NCBI GenBank assembly: GCA_023663705.1
Contig: JAMPGY010000004.1
Location: 49,313-113,312, forward strand
Direction: 5' to 3'
From: Clostridium sp.
GTDB taxonomy: Bacteria; Bacteroidota; Bacteroidia; Bacteroidales; Bacteroidaceae
DNA: 64,000 nt
Below are positions 19,132 to 28,055 of this stretch, in pieces (position 1 is the first letter of the stretch; every line of letters begins with the position of its first letter). Position numbers and translations under genes: made by a program. Under the pieces are notes generated by a model. It made no database searches. It was given only the letters and a program-made list of their open reading frames with translations, and had not been told where the DNA came from.

Positions 19132-20127
19132 TTATCTGAAAGAATCGGTGAGCAACTTGATTTCCACACTGGGTGAGATGCGTTCGTAGAGGATGTTGTA
19201 CACAGCATCTAAAATGGGCATGTTGACATGCAGATGCTTGTTGATGTCCTTCATGCATTTGGTGCCGTAGTAGCCCTCGGCAATCATTTCCATTTCTATT
19301 TGTGCGCTCTTTACGCTGTATCCCTTGCCGATCATGGTGCCGAACACACGGTTGCGGCTGAAGTTGGAATAACCCGTCACCAACAGGTCACCCACGTAGA
19401 CAGAGTCGATGATGCTGCGCTCGATGGGATGCACGGTGCGCAACAGGCGATCCATTTCCTGCACGGCATTGGACATCAGGACTGCCTGAAAGTTATCTCC
19501 GTATTTCAGTCCGTGACAGATGCCGGCGGCTATGGCATACACATTTTTGAGCACCGAGGCATATTCGATGCCGATGACGTCGTCGCTTGTCTTGGTTTTC
19601 ACGTATTCGCTGGCCAACATATCGGCAAAGCATTGTGCTTTGTTCAGATCCGCGCATCCCACGGTGAGGTAGGTGAGGCGCCCCAATGCCACTTCCTCGG
19701 CATGACTGGGACCGCCCAGCACGGCCAGATTCTCGTCGGGTACATTGTAGACTTGGTGAAAGTATTCGGAACATACGAGATTATCATCAGGAACAATACC
19801 TTTGATGGCAGTGACGATAAACTTGTCGCGCAGGCGTGTCTTCAGTTTCTTCAGGTGGCTTTTCAGATAAGGAGAGGGCGTGACGAAAATCAGAGTGTCC
19901 GCGCTTTCTACCACCTTATTTATATCCGAAGAGAAATGAATGCGGTTGACATCGAAGTGTACGCTGGTGAGATAGGCCGGATTGTGCCCTAAACGGCGAA
20001 ACTCTTCAATGCGGTCGTCCCGTCGCATATACCAGTAGATGGAATCATTTTGCTCCAGCATCATCTTGGCGATGGCGGTAGCCCAGCTACCGCCTCCCAT
20101 GATGGCTATGGTTCCGCAATTCTCCAT
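19132..20127 (-). CDS. gpsA: NAD(P)H-dependent glycerol-3-phosphate dehydrogenase
   Basis: 331 aa. The N-terminal Rossmann motif [12 protein letters not shown], the substrate-binding Lys in [20 protein letters not shown], and the C-terminal helical domain with [18 protein letters not shown] and [18 protein letters not shown] identify GpsA. It reduces dihydroxyacetone phosphate to sn-glycerol-3-phosphate for phospholipid synthesis. It is 12 nt downstream of lysS and 32 nt upstream of pgi. Confidence 0.95.
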   Translation of the reverse strand: MENCGTIAIMGGGSWATAIAKMMLEQNDSIYWYMRRDDRIEEFRRLGHNPAYLTSVHFDVNRIHFSSDINKVVESADTLIFVTPSPYLKSHLKKLKTRLRDKFIVTAIKGIVPDDNLVCSEYFHQVYNVPDENLAVLGGPSHAEEVALGRLTYLTVGCADLNKAQCFADMLASEYVKTKTSDDVIGIEYASVLKNVYAIAAGICHGLKYGDNFQAVLMSNAVQEMDRLLRTVHPIERSIIDSVYVGDLLVTGYSNFSRNRVFGTMIGKGYSVKSAQIEMEMIAEGYYGTKCMKDINKHLHVNMPILDAVYNILYERISPSVEIKLLTDSFR

Positions 20128-20139
20128 GCTGTCCTGCGT

Positions 20140-21867
20140 TTATTTCACGTTTTCAATCCATGCTGCCACGTCGTTGACAGACGGTTTGACGATGTCCAGT
20201 TTGAATTTCTTCAGTATCTCGCCGATTTGTTGTTGCACCTTCTGCGGGTTTGCACCGTCAAGGTCGCTCACCAGATTGTATCCGGCCTTCTGCAGCACGG
20301 GAACAATTTCTTCGGGCACACCGATTTCCACGTATTTGGCCATATTGTCTTTCGGGGCCTTCTTTTCGGGTTTCATGGTGGGGAAGAGCAACACTTCCTG
20401 GATGGTGGGCTGTCCGGTCATGAGTATGGCCAAGCGGTCTATGCCGATACCGATGCCGCTGGTGGGGGGCATACCGTATTGCAGAGCGCGCAGGAAGTCG
20501 TGGTCGATGACCATGGCTTCGTCGTCGCCCTTGTCAGCCAGTTTCATTTGGTCGATAAAGCGTTCCTCCTGATCGATGGGGTCGTTCAACTCGGAGTAGG
20601 CATTGGCCAGTTCCTTACCGTTTACCATCAGTTCGAAGCGCTCTGTCAATCCCGGCTTGGAGCGGTGCATCTTGGTGAGCGGACTCATTTCCACGGGGTA
20701 GTCCGTGATGAAGGTCGGCTGGATGAATGTACCTTCACAGTATTCACCGAATATCTCGTCAATGAGTTTGCCTTTGCCCATCGTATCGTCAATCTCCATG
20801 TTGAGTTCCTTGCACACGGCGCGTATCTCATCCTCGCTCTTTCCGTTGAGGTCGTGCCCGGTCTTTTCCTTGATGGCATCCAAAATGGGCAGGCGACGGT
20901 AGGGAGCTTTGAAGCTTACCGTGTGTTCACCTATCTGCACCTCGGTCGTACCGTTCACGGCAAGACAGATTCTTTCCAGCAACTGTTCGGTGAAACTCAT
21001 CATCCAATTGTAGTCCTTGTAGCTGACGTACAGCTCCATGCAGGTGAACTCGGGATTGTGGGAGCGGTCCATACCTTCGTTGCGGAAGTTGCGTCCGATT
21101 TCATATACGCCTTCAAATCCGCCCACAATGAGCCTTTTAAGATAGAGTTCGGTGGCGATGCGCAGATACAGATCGATGTCCAGCGCGTTGTGGTGGGTGA
21201 TGAACGGACGTGCGCTGGCACCGCCGGCAATCTGCTGCAGGATGGGGGTCTCCACTTCAGTGAATCCAGCTTCGTCAAACACCTGACGCATGGTGCGTAG
21301 GATGGTGGCACGCTTCTGGAACGTGTCTTTTACTCCCTGATTGACTACCAGATCGACATAGCGCTGACGGTAGCGAAGTTCGGGGTCATCGAAAGAGTCG
21401 TATACCTCTCCGTCCTTAACTTTCACGATGGGCAGTGGCTTGATGCTCTTTGCCAATACGGTCAGTTCGCGGGCATGGATGCTTATTTCGCCGGTCTGAG
21501 TGCGGAACACGAAACCTTTCACACCGATGAAGTCTCCCAGATCGAGCAACTTCTTGAATACAATGTTATATAAATCCTTGTTTTCCTCCGGACAGATGTC
21601 GTCTCGGGTGATATATACTTGTATGCGTCCTTTGGAATCCTGTATCTCGATAAACGAAGCCTTACCCATGATGCGACGGCTCATCATGCGGCCGGCGATG
21701 CAGACTTCACGCGGTTCGTCCTCGTCAGAGAACTCGTTGCGGATGTCGGTTGAGAAGGCATTGGTGGGATATTCGGCGGCGGGATAAGGGTCAATGCCCA
21801 TGGTCCGCAATTCGTTCAGGTTGTTTCGTCTGACAATTTCCTGTTCGCTTAATTCTAAAATATTCAT
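20140..21867 (-). CDS. lysS: Lysyl-tRNA synthetase (class II)
   Basis: 575 aa from ATG at 21867 (MNILELSEQEIVRRNNL); 13 further in-frame upstream codons overlap the promoter region and are not needed. An N-terminal OB-fold anticodon-binding domain (about 55-160) is followed by the class II core with FTEVETPIL (motif 1), GRNFRNEGMDRSHNPEFT (motif 2) and GIGIGIDRLAILMT (motif 3). Residues about 510-575 form an extra C-terminal helical extension often seen in Bacteroides LysS. CAAAAATA at 21896-21903 (TATTTTTG on the coding strand) is a likely -7 box. First gene of a four-gene operon. Confidence 0.96.
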   Translation of the reverse strand: MNILELSEQEIVRRNNLNELRTMGIDPYPAAEYPTNAFSTDIRNEFSDEDEPREVCIAGRMMSRRIMGKASFIEIQDSKGRIQVYITRDDICPEENKDLYNIVFKKLLDLGDFIGVKGFVFRTQTGEISIHARELTVLAKSIKPLPIVKVKDGEVYDSFDDPELRYRQRYVDLVVNQGVKDTFQKRATILRTMRQVFDEAGFTEVETPILQQIAGGASARPFITHHNALDIDLYLRIATELYLKRLIVGGFEGVYEIGRNFRNEGMDRSHNPEFTCMELYVSYKDYNWMMSFTEQLLERICLAVNGTTEVQIGEHTVSFKAPYRRLPILDAIKEKTGHDLNGKSEDEIRAVCKELNMEIDDTMGKGKLIDEIFGEYCEGTFIQPTFITDYPVEMSPLTKMHRSKPGLTERFELMVNGKELANAYSELNDPIDQEERFIDQMKLADKGDDEAMVIDHDFLRALQYGMPPTSGIGIGIDRLAILMTGQPTIQEVLLFPTMKPEKKAPKDNMAKYVEIGVPEEIVPVLQKAGYNLVSDLDGANPQKVQQQIGEILKKFKLDIVKPSVNDVAAWIENVK

Positions 21868-21945
21868 TTTTGAATGGTATTTCACTATTTCTGTGCAAAA
21901 ATACAAAAGTTTTTCGTGATGAACGCACTTTTCATCAAATACTTG

Positions 21946-22374
21946 TCACTGAAAGTCTTCATATACGTAGACATTTGTTTCTTTCCGACTGAATCCCATC
22001 GAGCGATACAGGGCGTTGGCGGCAATGCGGGAGGGACGAGAGGTGAAGAGCAAGTGTTTTACTCCGCGTTGTTGAAGATAGGTCACGGCAAAGTTTACAA
22101 GTTGCTTTCCTATGCCTTTTCCTTGTGCTTCGGGGAGCACCGCTACGTCTTCCAGGCTGGCTTTTCTGCCAGTGGGGCTAGCATATATTCCCACCGTGCA
22201 CATGCCCACGATTTTGTTCCTTTCGCGGGCCACCAGCAGATGGCTGTCCGACGTGTGCAGCACATCATCAAGGAGTGCAGGGCTTAGTAGGCGATGTGTG
22301 CTCAATGTGCTCACCAGCTGTTTGAGTGATTGATAGTCCGTATCATTGTAGGTTGTAAGTTCTTCTATAGTCAT
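21946..22374 (-). CDS. GNAT family N-acetyltransferase
   Basis: 142 aa from ATG at 22374 (MTIEELTTYNDTDY). Motif A, VAVLPEAQGKGIGKQLV, contains the acetyl-CoA pyrophosphate-binding Q-x-x-G-x-G/A, and the C-terminal ANALYRSMGF matches GNAT motif B. It is a cytoplasmic acetyl-CoA-dependent acyltransferase with unknown acceptor. It is the last gene of the unit with the AmpG-like permease (48 nt upstream) and the 1287-aa fusion protein, so acetylation of an amino sugar or peptide from the cell wall is conceivable; that is inference from context only. Confidence 0.85.
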   Translation of the reverse strand: MTIEELTTYNDTDYQSLKQLVSTLSTHRLLSPALLDDVLHTSDSHLLVARERNKIVGMCTVGIYASPTGRKASLEDVAVLPEAQGKGIGKQLVNFAVTYLQQRGVKHLLFTSRPSRIAANALYRSMGFSRKETNVYVYEDFQ

Positions 22375-22422
22375 ATCGGTCAAAAAAAACTGTTGAAAAT
22401 GTTGCACTTCCGGGAGTGGATT

Positions 22423-23721
22423 TTATTCTTTTCCTTTCTTTCCGAAGTCGGGGTCTATGTGCAGGCGTGAGGTCACACCCACGGTGACGAGGCAGCAAGC
22501 CATGACGATAAGGAAAAAATGGAAATAGCCCACTTGTTCCTGAAGCCATCCGGCCATCATGCCCGGCAACATCATGGACAGTGCCATGAAACCTGTGCAA
22601 AAGGCATAATGTGTGGTTTGGTGAGTTCCACGGGAATAGTAGAGCAGGAAGAGCATGTAGGCGGTGAAACCGAATCCGTAGCCGAACTGTTCGATAAAGA
22701 AACATCCGCTGATGAGAATCAGGTTGTGTGTCTGGTAATGGCTTAGCAACACATATACCAGATCGGGGAGGGTAAGACACCACACCATGGGCCAGAGCCA
22801 TTTCTTCAGTCCGTCGCGTGCGGCTGCCAGTCCGCCGATTACGCCTCCCACGGTCAGTCCGATCACCCCGACGGTGCCCTGTGCCATGCCTTGCTCCTGC
22901 GGCGAGAGCCCCAGTCCGCCATTGGCAACAGAATCTATGAGAAACAGTCCCGACATTTTAACCAGTAGAGCTTCGGGCAACCGATAGAGTAACATGAAGG
23001 TTAATGCCGTAAGAAATTGTGGTTTATGTAGAAATGAAATGACTGTCTTGTTGAAGTCATTCCATAATTGTTTTACGACAATCTCTTTGGTTGGCACATC
23101 GCGCTTGGCACGGGGCAGAAGAGCCGAGTGGTAAAGCGTGAGGGCGAAAAATACAGCTGCAAGGAAGTAAAAGGTCAGGCTCCAGGAGTAGGCTATACGT
23201 CGTGTATAGGTTTCCAACAGGCCGGCCAGTGCCAGCAATCCTCCTTGTCCGGCGATGGTGGCAATGCGGTAGAACGTGCTCCGGATACCCACATACAGGC
23301 TTTGCTCGTGTGAGTCCAGTTCCAGCATGTAATATCCGTCGGCTGCGATATCGTGTGTGGCACTACTGAAGGCCATTAGCCAGAAGCAGGCCAGTGTGGC
23401 TTGCAGGAAATGCGATGTGGGGATAGTGAATGCCAATCCGCCCAATGAGGCACCGATAAGGATCTGCATGGTCAGAATCCACCAACGTTTGGTGCGGATC
23501 AGATCCACGAAGGGACTCCACAGGGGTTTGATGACCCACGGCAGATAGAGCCAGCTGGTGTAGAACGCGATGTCAGCATTGGATAGTCCCAGACGCTTAT
23601 ACATGGTTACCGAGATAGTCATCACGGCCACATAGGGTAAGGCCTCGGCAAAATAAAGAGTGGGAATCCAGTGCCATGGATTGTTTCGGCTACCGAATAT
23701 ACGTTGCCTTCTTTTGTGCAT
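22423..23721 (-). CDS. AmpG-like MFS permease
   Basis: 432 aa with about twelve TM segments. NPWHWIPTLYFAEALPYVAVMTISVTMYKRLG at the N-terminus, LPWVIKPLWSPFVDLIRTKRWW after TM2, and SATHDIAADGYYMLEL (D in the fifth TM region) are hallmarks of the AmpG/muropeptide permease branch of the MFS. AmpG imports GlcNAc-anhydroMurNAc peptides for cell-wall recycling; the exact substrate here is inferred. The gene starts 9 nt after the stop of the 1287-aa fusion gene and is almost certainly translated from the same mRNA. Confidence 0.85.
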   Translation of the reverse strand: MHKRRQRIFGSRNNPWHWIPTLYFAEALPYVAVMTISVTMYKRLGLSNADIAFYTSWLYLPWVIKPLWSPFVDLIRTKRWWILTMQILIGASLGGLAFTIPTSHFLQATLACFWLMAFSSATHDIAADGYYMLELDSHEQSLYVGIRSTFYRIATIAGQGGLLALAGLLETYTRRIAYSWSLTFYFLAAVFFALTLYHSALLPRAKRDVPTKEIVVKQLWNDFNKTVISFLHKPQFLTALTFMLLYRLPEALLVKMSGLFLIDSVANGGLGLSPQEQGMAQGTVGVIGLTVGGVIGGLAAARDGLKKWLWPMVWCLTLPDLVYVLLSHYQTHNLILISGCFFIEQFGYGFGFTAYMLFLLYYSRGTHQTTHYAFCTGFMALSMMLPGMMAGWLQEQVGYFHFFLIVMACCLVTVGVTSRLHIDPDFGKKGKE

Positions 23722-23730
23722 ACGGCTTCT

Positions 23731-26700
23731 TTATTTGTATAATTTTCTGAGTTGGGTGTCCCTGTAATAGTGATGCAGGATATCGTCATACCGGTATCCC
23801 TTGGCACCCATAACTGCGGCGCCTATCTGACACATTCCCACGCCGTGACCCCATCCGGCTCCTGTCAGTACGAATTTGCCGGGGATGCCGTCGGCATCCA
23901 CATCGAGTTTGTCCACCACAAAGGCGGAACTGAATAAATGGGTTTTGCTCAATGTGCGGCGTATCTCCAGCTCTTTTCCGATGGTGATGGTGTGTTCAGT
24001 CCCCACTATCTTCAACTTGCTGATGTGGCCTCCATGTCCTCGTTCCACGGCAATCAGGTCGATGATGGATCCATAGTCGCTTTTCAGATTCCCGCTGATC
24101 AGACGGCTTATTTCGTCTTGTGTGTATTCCACTTTCCAGCGGTAGAAGTCGGTCGTCTCGCGGTCATAGTCGTTCAGCACTTGCTGGAGAATCTCCGGAT
24201 CGTGTGTGTTGCAGAATGAGGTCGGGTTGCTCCGTATCCATTGTTCGGCTTCCGTCTCCTGAGACAGGTCGGGCAGCACGGTTCCGGTATCTGTCGCATT
24301 CCAGTCGCGGATGGAGGTGAGGTAGGACTTATGATGGTTTTCCCAGCAATATTCAAATTCCTCCGTGGCTCCTCCACAGCATTTGGAAAAGCGCGTGTCA
24401 CAAATCTCTTCTCCACTCACAAGAATCTGTCCGCGTGTGGCTTTTACGGCTTCAATTACCTTCTCGTTCCAGGCACGTGTGATGCCTTGATAGCGCTGGC
24501 AGTGGTCGTCGGCACAGACGTCAAACAGGGTATGGTCTTCCCGGTCGTACCAGCGGATCGACTCCGTGTCTGTCTTGATGAATGAGAAGAAACTTCCGCT
24601 ATGGCCTTCCAATGACCGGCGTTTTCTCATCTGCGCATAGAGCCAACTGCGGCTGATGACGGCTGAGGCTTTCAGGAACTCCAGTGAGCAAGCCGCACTC
24701 ATTTCGCTGGATATGACGCTGATGAGGTAGTCTTCGGCTGGCAACTGGTTGATGGCTGTAATCTTACCTTCCTCGACAATCAGTTTCAGTGTGCCACTGA
24801 ATATTTGTGTCTCCTGCCGTTCCCAGTGAAAACGGATGCCGATGGTGACGTTGAAGAGTGAGAACGAGGCGTTGCGTTCCTGGGGCACGAAGGTCAGTTC
24901 GCGATATACGTTTCCGTTCCACAATATACCACCTTCGTGATATTTCACGATTTGGTCGCCTCTCACGGTCTCGCCTTTGGCCGAGTAGTTGGTGTTGAGT
25001 GAGAAGTGGAGTTGTATGTCACTCATAATTCCTACATTCACGATGGGTTCTTTTTGCAGGCTGTCTTCCTTGGAGCTTATTTCGTTTTTCTCGTCTTTGG
25101 CTTGTTTGTCCTCTCCTTTAATGTGACTGATGATCGGTTTCAGTTCTTCGGGCGAAAGGGTCACCTCACGCAGGATGTTTGTTGCGGTCTCGGCCGTCAG
25201 GCGCTGGAAATCCTCCCGACGCGGTGTGATCAGCAGGCCACCCATGTCGATGGCGCCGGGGCTGACGAGCATGCGCGCTTCACCTTCGGCTGTATAGCAG
25301 GCAGGCCGGTGTTTCTTGCGCGGGAATATCAGGGTGATCAGCTCGTCCTCTCGTCCGGTGGTTCCGGGTTGTCTCCAGCACAGGATGTTCATCATCGGCT
25401 CTGAATCTCCGACCGGAACAGGCAATGCCTTGTATAGTTTTTCAAACAGCAGACACTTTGTGGATGCCGATGGTGCGGAACGGATGACGAATACCGGACA
25501 CACATAACCTGTGAGCAGAAACAGACCGCAGTGTGTGGCTGAATGTCCGGAGTCTTCCAATTCCACTTCCTGCTCGGGCGACAGAGGATAGAGCTTTTCC
25601 ATTTTGTTTTCGTAAAGGCTCCAGTCCCGCTCAATGGGTAGCATGCCCCGGCTGCCGGCTTGCAGGTGCATGTGGTCGGGGGCTGAAGCACCGCATGACG
25701 GTCCGTTGTAGAACACCATGTAGTCGGGCAGATGCCAGGCCATACGTCTCAGTGTATCAAAGTGTCCGGCTATGGCCTGCGGCTTGTGGCGCCGGGTGGG
25801 GATGGTGAAGTGCTCCGGCAGTATGGGGAAAGGGTTCACCAGCAGTTGGTAGTGTTTGGCAATCGGCAGACTGATTTGTTCGTCCGGGCGATGATGGTCG
25901 CACAGGAAACAGGGGCGTTTCTCGATGGCCGCCTTATCCATGCGTGCTCCGGTGGATACGATGCGTGCGGGATTGTATTGGGCTTGCAGCAGTCCGTCGC
26001 CCACTGTCCATTCGCGTGTCTCCACCGAGGAAAGGGCATCGTAGCGTTGTCTGGCTTCCGGCCAAATGGTCAGCTGCTTGTCAAAGAACGTCTTGGCTTC
26101 GTCCTTTTCAGGTATATGTTCCCATTTTTCATTCAGTGCTTGGCGGGCGGTGATCTCCAGCGTGCGCAGTCTGTCCTTGTACAGGTTGTTGCGGTTCACT
26201 TTATCCACGCTCAGTGCGGCGTCAGAGTTGCCGTCCCAGCGTCGGCACAGATAGAGTTCGTCATAAATCCGTCCGATACGGAAGCGTCGGGACAGACACA
26301 GCCCCAGTGCGTAGTCCTCGCCGTAACTGGTGTTGGGTATTTGCCATTGGCGCAGCATGGGAGTGTAGAAGGCGCGCGGTGCGCCCAGCCCGTTGATGCG
26401 CAGGGCGTTGTTGCGTCCGTTTTCCGGCGTCCATTCGCGGTGATCTATCAGTCCCGGCGGAAGGGTTTGCAGGTCGAAGTCTGTCATACGGTAGGAACCG
26501 ATTACCATGGCTGCTCTTTGCTCATGGAAAGCCTTGACAATACGTTGCAGCGTCTGCGGTCCGCTATACAGGTCGTCCGAGTCCAGTTGCACGGCAAATC
26601 GTCCGCAGAGAGGGTGATGGATCGCCATATTCCAGCATCCGCCGATCCCCAGATCGTTGCGTTCGGGAATGAGGTGGATTACCCGTTCGTCGCAGTTGAA

Positions 26701-27594
26701 GGATTTGATTATGTCTGTTGTCCCGTCGTCCGAACCGTTATCCACCACAATCACGTTGAATGCAAAATCCGTCTCCTGGGTCAGTACGCTGCGGATGGCA
26801 TCGCCGATGGTGCGCACCCTGTTGCGTACAGGGATGACAACGGAAGCTTCGCAGGGAAAATCTCCGGTCTCCAGTTCCAATTCGTCTATTTCGTCCGGAG
26901 CCAGCCAAGCGTGGATGGCTTTCAGATGGTGGGTGCAGGCCGTCTCCATCTCCATTTGTGCTTCGCGGTTGCGCGGGTTCACATAGTCAAACTGCTTTTC
27001 TCCGCTCTTTCGCGTGTCCGGTTCTTCCTCTGTGTAGAGATACTCGTTCAGGTGAAAGGGCATTCCTTTTCGGGTCAGGAACAAGCGTAGGTCATACCAG
27101 CCTGCATAACGGTAGTTGGGTACGTCGGTACGGCAGAAATACTCCTTCAGATAGTCCGTGCGCAACAGCAGTAGTGACCCGAAGGCAAAGTCGTCTCTCA
27201 CACTTCCTGTCTGATAGTCAATCACAGGGTTGGGCACGAGTCGCCCCTCTTGTGTAAGATGATGATCGGCATAAATAAACGGTGCCCGGGTGTCTTCAGC
27301 CACCTGCAACAGGCGATCCAAAGCATGAAAGCCAAGGCGTAGCGGGGTGGTTTTGATATAGTATAGGCAATAGGATGCCGTGGCTGTTTCGGCAATGGCT
27401 CGCAGGGTGGTTGTGCTCCACAGATTGTCGGCCTGCAGCGCCTTGTCTGCTTGGAGTCTGACTGATTTTGCATGTTCGCGTAGCGTCAGCAGGCAGATTC
27501 GACCCACGGCCGGTTGGTTGTGGAAAGCGCTCAGGGTGGAAGCCGTATCGGCTTCGTTGGTGTGGGGGATGAAACAGTCGATATAGGGTTTCAT
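23731..27594 (-). CDS. Three-part fusion: GT2 glycosyltransferase, DUF4922 HIT-like domain, SpoIID/LytB domain
   Basis: 1287 aa, one uninterrupted frame. Residues about 1-230 look like a weak glycosyltransferase-like module. Residues about 248-460 are a GT2 domain ([27 protein letters not shown]338 in QLDSDD). Residues about 530-830 are DUF4922, related to GalT/HIT nucleotidyltransferases and phosphorylases, with H641-M-H643-L-Q645 and a CFLC pair. Residues about 850-1287 are a SpoIID/LytB domain with E964 in VISSEMSAA and the terminal [15 protein letters not shown] motif; SpoIID is a lytic transglycosylase acting on peptide-free peptidoglycan glycan. No signal peptide or TM helix is visible. 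The AmpG-like permease and a GNAT gene follow in the operon. The joint function is unknown; peptidoglycan sugar salvage or a polysaccharide enzyme are the options. Confidence 0.85.
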   Translation of the reverse strand: MKPYIDCFIPHTNEADTASTLSAFHNQPAVGRICLLTLREHAKSVRLQADKALQADNLWSTTTLRAIAETATASYCLYYIKTTPLRLGFHALDRLLQVAEDTRAPFIYADHHLTQEGRLVPNPVIDYQTGSVRDDFAFGSLLLLRTDYLKEYFCRTDVPNYRYAGWYDLRLFLTRKGMPFHLNEYLYTEEEPDTRKSGEKQFDYVNPRNREAQMEMETACTHHLKAIHAWLAPDEIDELELETGDFPCEASVVIPVRNRVRTIGDAIRSVLTQETDFAFNVIVVDNGSDDGTTDIIKSFNCDERVIHLIPERNDLGIGGCWNMAIHHPLCGRFAVQLDSDDLYSGPQTLQRIVKAFHEQRAAMVIGSYRMTDFDLQTLPPGLIDHREWTPENGRNNALRINGLGAPRAFYTPMLRQWQIPNTSYGEDYALGLCLSRRFRIGRIYDELYLCRRWDGNSDAALSVDKVNRNNLYKDRLRTLEITARQALNEKWEHIPEKDEAKTFFDKQLTIWPEARQRYDALSSVETREWTVGDGLLQAQYNPARIVSTGARMDKAAIEKRPCFLCDHHRPDEQISLPIAKHYQLLVNPFPILPEHFTIPTRRHKPQAIAGHFDTLRRMAWHLPDYMVFYNGPSCGASAPDHMHLQAGSRGMLPIERDWSLYENKMEKLYPLSPEQEVELEDSGHSATHCGLFLLTGYVCPVFVIRSAPSASTKCLLFEKLYKALPVPVGDSEPMMNILCWRQPGTTGREDELITLIFPRKKHRPACYTAEGEARMLVSPGAIDMGGLLITPRREDFQRLTAETATNILREVTLSPEELKPIISHIKGEDKQAKDEKNEISSKEDSLQKEPIVNVGIMSDIQLHFSLNTNYSAKGETVRGDQIVKYHEGGILWNGNVYRELTFVPQERNASFSLFNVTIGIRFHWERQETQIFSGTLKLIVEEGKITAINQLPAEDYLISVISSEMSAACSLEFLKASAVISRSWLYAQMRKRRSLEGHSGSFFSFIKTDTESIRWYDREDHTLFDVCADDHCQRYQGITRAWNEKVIEAVKATRGQILVSGEEICDTRFSKCCGGATEEFEYCWENHHKSYLTSIRDWNATDTGTVLPDLSQETEAEQWIRSNPTSFCNTHDPEILQQVLNDYDRETTDFYRWKVEYTQDEISRLISGNLKSDYGSIIDLIAVERGHGGHISKLKIVGTEHTITIGKELEIRRTLSKTHLFSSAFVVDKLDVDADGIPGKFVLTGAGWGHGVGMCQIGAAVMGAKGYRYDDILHHYYRDTQLRKLYK

Positions 27595-28055
27595 AAATAT
27601 GCAGATTAACCGATCGGTAGATCGGGATTACTATATATCTGCAAATTTACTAAAAAGCGATAGAATATAACGGATTTTGGCTTGAATTTCACGCATACAT
27701 TGTTGTAAATCATGTATCCGTTGCACGGATGGGAACGGGGTGTTGTCATCCTCCGGAGTACACCGTCTTTTTGTTGTCTCCATTTTCGTTACAAAACAAG
27801 GTCGTTTTCAGAAAAGCCGGAAAGCAGTGGGATTTTTTTTCTTTGTCTTACACGTAAAATACGTATAAATATGCTTTGTTAGCATCGTTTTATCGGCCAC
27901 CGTATCCATTCGAGGCAGACCGGCTTGTTTCGGACGATTGCAGGGTGTTTGTTATATATCTCGTCGAGATGTTCGTGTCTCTTAAAAAAATAGGTGCAGG
28001 CCTTACGTCTGCACCTATTTATATCGGGTGATTTGTTTTTATTCAGTTCTGGATA
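27595..28055. other. 461-bp intergenic region
   Basis: Between two minus-strand genes. It holds the ppdK terminator (27984-28020) and a CAAATTTA at 27642-27649 (TAAATTTG on the coding strand) that could be the -7 box of the fusion gene. Between these I see only short, low-quality open frames on either strand (the longest about 54 codons from 27712, plus strand) and minor palindromes (ATCTCG/CGAGAT). I recognise no RNA gene or riboswitch. Confidence 0.6.
27984..28020 (-). terminator. Intrinsic terminator of ppdK
   Basis: Perfect 12-bp stem AAATAGGTGCAG (27988-27999) / CTGCACCTATTT (28009-28020), 36 nt after the ppdK stop. The minus-strand transcript continues with a U-run from the A-tract starting at 27984. 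Confidence 0.85.

Noticed and set aside
19100..19258. 53-codon N-terminal extension of pgi
   Set aside because: It overlaps gpsA and lacks resemblance to PGI; the MNNIQLD start gives the normal family length.
27712..27876. About 54-codon plus-strand frame in the ppdK downstream gap
   Set aside because: Poor composition, no promoter in the right place and opposite to both neighbours.
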